Origin: an uncultured Saprospiraceae bacterium
Lineage (GTDB): Bacteria; Bacteroidota; Bacteroidia; Chitinophagales; Saprospiraceae
Assembly (NCBI GenBank): GCA_938015805.1
Contig: CALLXF010000086.1
Coordinates: 1-64,000 of the forward strand
DNA: 64,000 nt
Reading direction: 5' to 3'
The notes beneath the pieces are model-generated. The model had not been told where the DNA came from, did not search any database, and saw nothing but the letters and a program-made list of their open reading frames with translations. Position numbers and translations under genes: made by a program. Below, in pieces: positions 62,361 to 64,000 of the stretch (within the stretch, counting starts at the first letter, position 1; each line of letters opens with the position of its first letter).

Positions 62361-63053
62361 ATGCCTAGGAAAAAACATATCGAAGTCCTTAAACACGAAT
62401 CAAATAAAATTATCAAAAGCCATATGTTCATGGCTATGGGAGCTGGATTAATTCCTATTCCTTTTGCTGATATACTGGGAGTCGGTGCAGTCCAGTTAGA
62501 TATGATCAGACAGATAAGTAATGTGTTTGATGTTGATTTTAAAGATGTTCAGGTAAAAGCTATAATCACCAGTCTTACTGGAAGTTCGATGGCTCGGATA
62601 GGGGCGTCCTCAGTAGTAAAATTTATACCTGGTGTCGGAGCCATCGCAGGAGGCGTTTCTATGGCAGCCTTCTCTGCAGCGAGTACTTATGCTTTAGGTG
62701 AAGTAACAAAAAAGCATTTTGAGACTGGAGGAACTTTTTTAGATCTGGATCCAGAGAATTTAAAAGATTTCTACGAAGAAAAGTTTAAGCAAGGAAAGGA
62801 AATGGCTAAAAAGATCAGGGAAGAGAAAGAAGAAGAAATCGTTATGGATGATGATTTAGATAATGCGACGAGTCAAGATATAAATACTAGTGATAACTTT
62901 GGTTTAACAAAGGATGATCAGATTACTCCTGTCGTTAATCAAGAAAAAGCCAGAGATATCGTTGATAAACTAAACGATCTAGCCAGATTACATTCTGAGG
63001 GAATTATTACAAAAGGCGAATTGGAAAAAGCAAAAAAGCGATTACTGAAATAG
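62361..63053 (+). CDS. DUF697 - SHOCT domain membrane-associated protein
   Basis: A 230-aa protein of two recognisable parts. Residues about 1-125 form a DUF697 (YcjF/GTPase-associated) domain with Gly/Ala-rich hydrophobic segments (MAMGAGLIPIPFADILGVGAVQLDMI; KFIPGVGAIAGGVSMAAFSAASTYALGE). A charged linker (about 145-195) follows. The last 35 residues are a SHOCT oligomerisation domain (IVDKLNDLARLHSEGIITKGELEKAKKRLL). In many bacteria DUF697 proteins act with small GTPases, but none is adjacent. Function unknown. Confidence 0.82.
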   Translation: MPRKKHIEVLKHESNKIIKSHMFMAMGAGLIPIPFADILGVGAVQLDMIRQISNVFDVDFKDVQVKAIITSLTGSSMARIGASSVVKFIPGVGAIAGGVSMAAFSAASTYALGEVTKKHFETGGTFLDLDPENLKDFYEEKFKQGKEMAKKIREEKEEEIVMDDDLDNATSQDINTSDNFGLTKDDQITPVVNQEKARDIVDKLNDLARLHSEGIITKGELEKAKKRLLK

Positions 63054-63082
63054 AGTATATCTGTTATCTACTTTAAATAAAA

Positions 63083-63112
63083 AAGGAGCCAAGAACATAT
63101 CCTTGACTCCTT
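63083..63112 (-). terminator. Intrinsic terminator of the Omp28-like gene
   Basis: On the minus strand AAGGAGTCAAG pairs with CTTGGCTCCTT (one mismatch) and is followed by TTTTTATTT. It lies 25 bases past the stop at 63135 and separates it from the convergent DUF697 gene. Confidence 0.85.
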
Positions 63113-63134
63113 CGTAAGTAGGTTTTCCGGAAGT

Positions 63135-64000
63135 TTATCTATTTATTATAATTCTTTTAGTAGCAAATTTATCATTAGCATTAATTCTAATGTAATAAAT
63201 TCCATTATTTAAATCAGACCCATCAAATGGATAAATTTGATCTCCATTCATTTGACCATAATTTTTCTGAGAAATAAGTTTTCCTAAACCATCCATCACA
63301 GCAATAGAAATATTTGCAGCTTCCTCTAGTTGGATTCTAATATTACTGACACCATTAGTAGGGTTAGGAGAGATGGAGATATTTTGTTCTAACGTTATAT
63401 CTTTTGTATCGACAGCACTTTCGATTTTTGTAGACTCTGCGTTATCCACAAATCCTCCCGGTCCAGTAACCGCACTTACGATGTGCATTTTTTCAACATC
63501 GTAATCATCAGATAGTGTAATCGTAAAATCATGAGCATACCATCCAGCATCTATAATGGCTGTTGTGCTAAAAGCATCGTCTATTCCGGCCCAACTCGTA
63601 AGTAACTCACGAGCAACATGATTGTAAACCATTTGTGACGCAGGAACAGGATTAGGTAATAACTCATAACCACCCATAATTCCTGCTCCACCTCCTGCAT
63701 ATGCATTTGACTGAGCGTATCCTTGATCAGTTCCGGTAACGCCATCTTCTGTAAGACCTACCACAAGTTTGTGATCTCCGACAGCTCCATTTTCAAAGTA
63801 TGTATGAACTGTAAGTTGTAATTCTCTTGTAGTTTCATCATAGTTTGCTTCATGTACCATTACGGAGTTAGCTGGTTGAACTATATACTCTATGATTTTT
63901 GCTTCCAGCTGAGCAGGATCTAACTCTTCATTTTCTCTTTCAAAAATCATCCCTGGATACCCTGTTACAGGTAAAGCTGCATCCCAGTCTGCATTTGCCA
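63135..64000 (-). CDS. Omp28-related T9SS-secreted protein, 3' part (5' end outside window)
   Basis: The C-terminal part of a secreted protein; the ORF track begins at an internal Met at 63950, but the frame stays open to the window edge (ANADWDAALPVTGYPGMIF). The domain with MVHEANYDETTRELQLTVHTYFENG, YNHVARELLTSWAGI and WYAHDFTITLSDDYD resembles the Omp28-related family. It ends in a type A T9SS sorting domain (ISISPNPTNGVSNIRI...GIYYIRINANDKFATKRIIINR). Full length and function cannot be judged from here. Confidence 0.8.
   Translation of the reverse strand, partial: ANADWDAALPVTGYPGMIFERENEELDPAQLEAKIIEYIVQPANSVMVHEANYDETTRELQLTVHTYFENGAVGDHKLVVGLTEDGVTGTDQGYAQSNAYAGGGAGIMGGYELLPNPVPASQMVYNHVARELLTSWAGIDDAFSTTAIIDAGWYAHDFTITLSDDYDVEKMHIVSAVTGPGGFVDNAESTKIESAVDTKDITLEQNISISPNPTNGVSNIRIQLEEAANISIAVMDGLGKLISQKNYGQMNGDQIYPFDGSDLNNGIYYIRINANDKFATKRIIINR

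Noticed and set aside
62193-62396. 67-aa minus-strand ORF between purM and the DUF697 gene
   Set aside because: It overlaps the start of the DUF697 gene, has no recognisable domain and low-quality composition.
1-64000. tRNA genes, CRISPR arrays, insertion sequences, prophage or integration sites
   Set aside because: I looked for the tRNA T-loop signature, regularly spaced direct repeats, transposase motifs and terminal inverted repeats and found none that stand up by eye; a tRNAscan or ISfinder run would settle it.

Overview
The window is a chromosomal segment of an AT-rich member of the Bacteroidota. The grounds are promoter boxes of the TAnnTTTG type, five secreted proteins with type IX secretion (T9SS) sorting tails (four type A, one type B), a short primary sigma factor without region 1.1, the clade form of PurM, a GWxTD-domain protein, a BshC bacillithiol enzyme, a TonB receptor with an N-terminal carboxypeptidase-regulatory domain, and almost no Shine-Dalgarno sequences. 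A Saprospiria-like marine or environmental lineage is my guess, not something I can prove here. I see no tRNA, rRNA, CRISPR array, insertion sequence or prophage.

Layout. 1-4.3 kb: 3' end of a glycosyltransferase, an S9 oligopeptidase lipoprotein and a MATE exporter. 4.4-11.7 kb: smc, a small outer-membrane barrel, engB, a long acyltransferase and a DEDDh exonuclease. 11.8-17.1 kb: a methionine-rich secreted protein, then a coupled TonB receptor / LytS-type kinase / LytTR regulator operon with a possible 30-aa downstream microprotein. 17.1-27.6 kb: a 620-bp gap with hairpins, a T9SS adhesin with six 50-aa repeats and a dockerin-like segment, a photolyase of the iron-sulfur clade that has lost its cluster cysteines, an unlisted 43-aa DUF2256 gene, a barrel, a GNAT enzyme, a choice-of-anchor-B T9SS protein and a hotdog thioesterase. 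27.6-31.8 kb: ArsC-like protein, miaA, an acyltransferase, isoaspartyl peptidase and a GNAT enzyme. 31.9-40.7 kb: a surface-polysaccharide locus (YfhO, two glycosyltransferases, two methyltransferases, pyruvyl transferase, Wzx flippase). 40.7-49.6 kb: START-like protein, rpoD, CtpA-type protease, Sua5/TsaC, a type-B-sorted PKD protein, rplS, a lipoprotein and a GWxTD protein. 49.8-56.1 kb: a minus-strand run of subtilisin, BtuF-like protein, DUF1684 lipoprotein, lepB, methyltransferase and dapB. 56.4-64 kb: accD, bshC, an oligopeptide-type permease, a barrel, purM, a DUF697-SHOCT protein and the 3' part of an Omp28-like T9SS protein.

How the parts fit. Most of the window is housekeeping (chromosome folding, ribosome assembly, transcription, lipid, lysine and purine synthesis, tRNA modification, signal peptide cleavage) interleaved with a secretion-oriented envelope: T9SS cargo, barrels, lipoproteins and a polysaccharide locus. 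The most unusual signals are (1) a recurrent short palindrome TTGGC-N4-GCCAA, mostly with a GNRA-type loop, found eleven times and nearly always in the same codon phase; (2) the cysteine-poor photolyase paired with DUF2256; (3) the receptor/two-component operon with its overlapping microORF; and (4) a structured 3' region behind the repeat adhesin.
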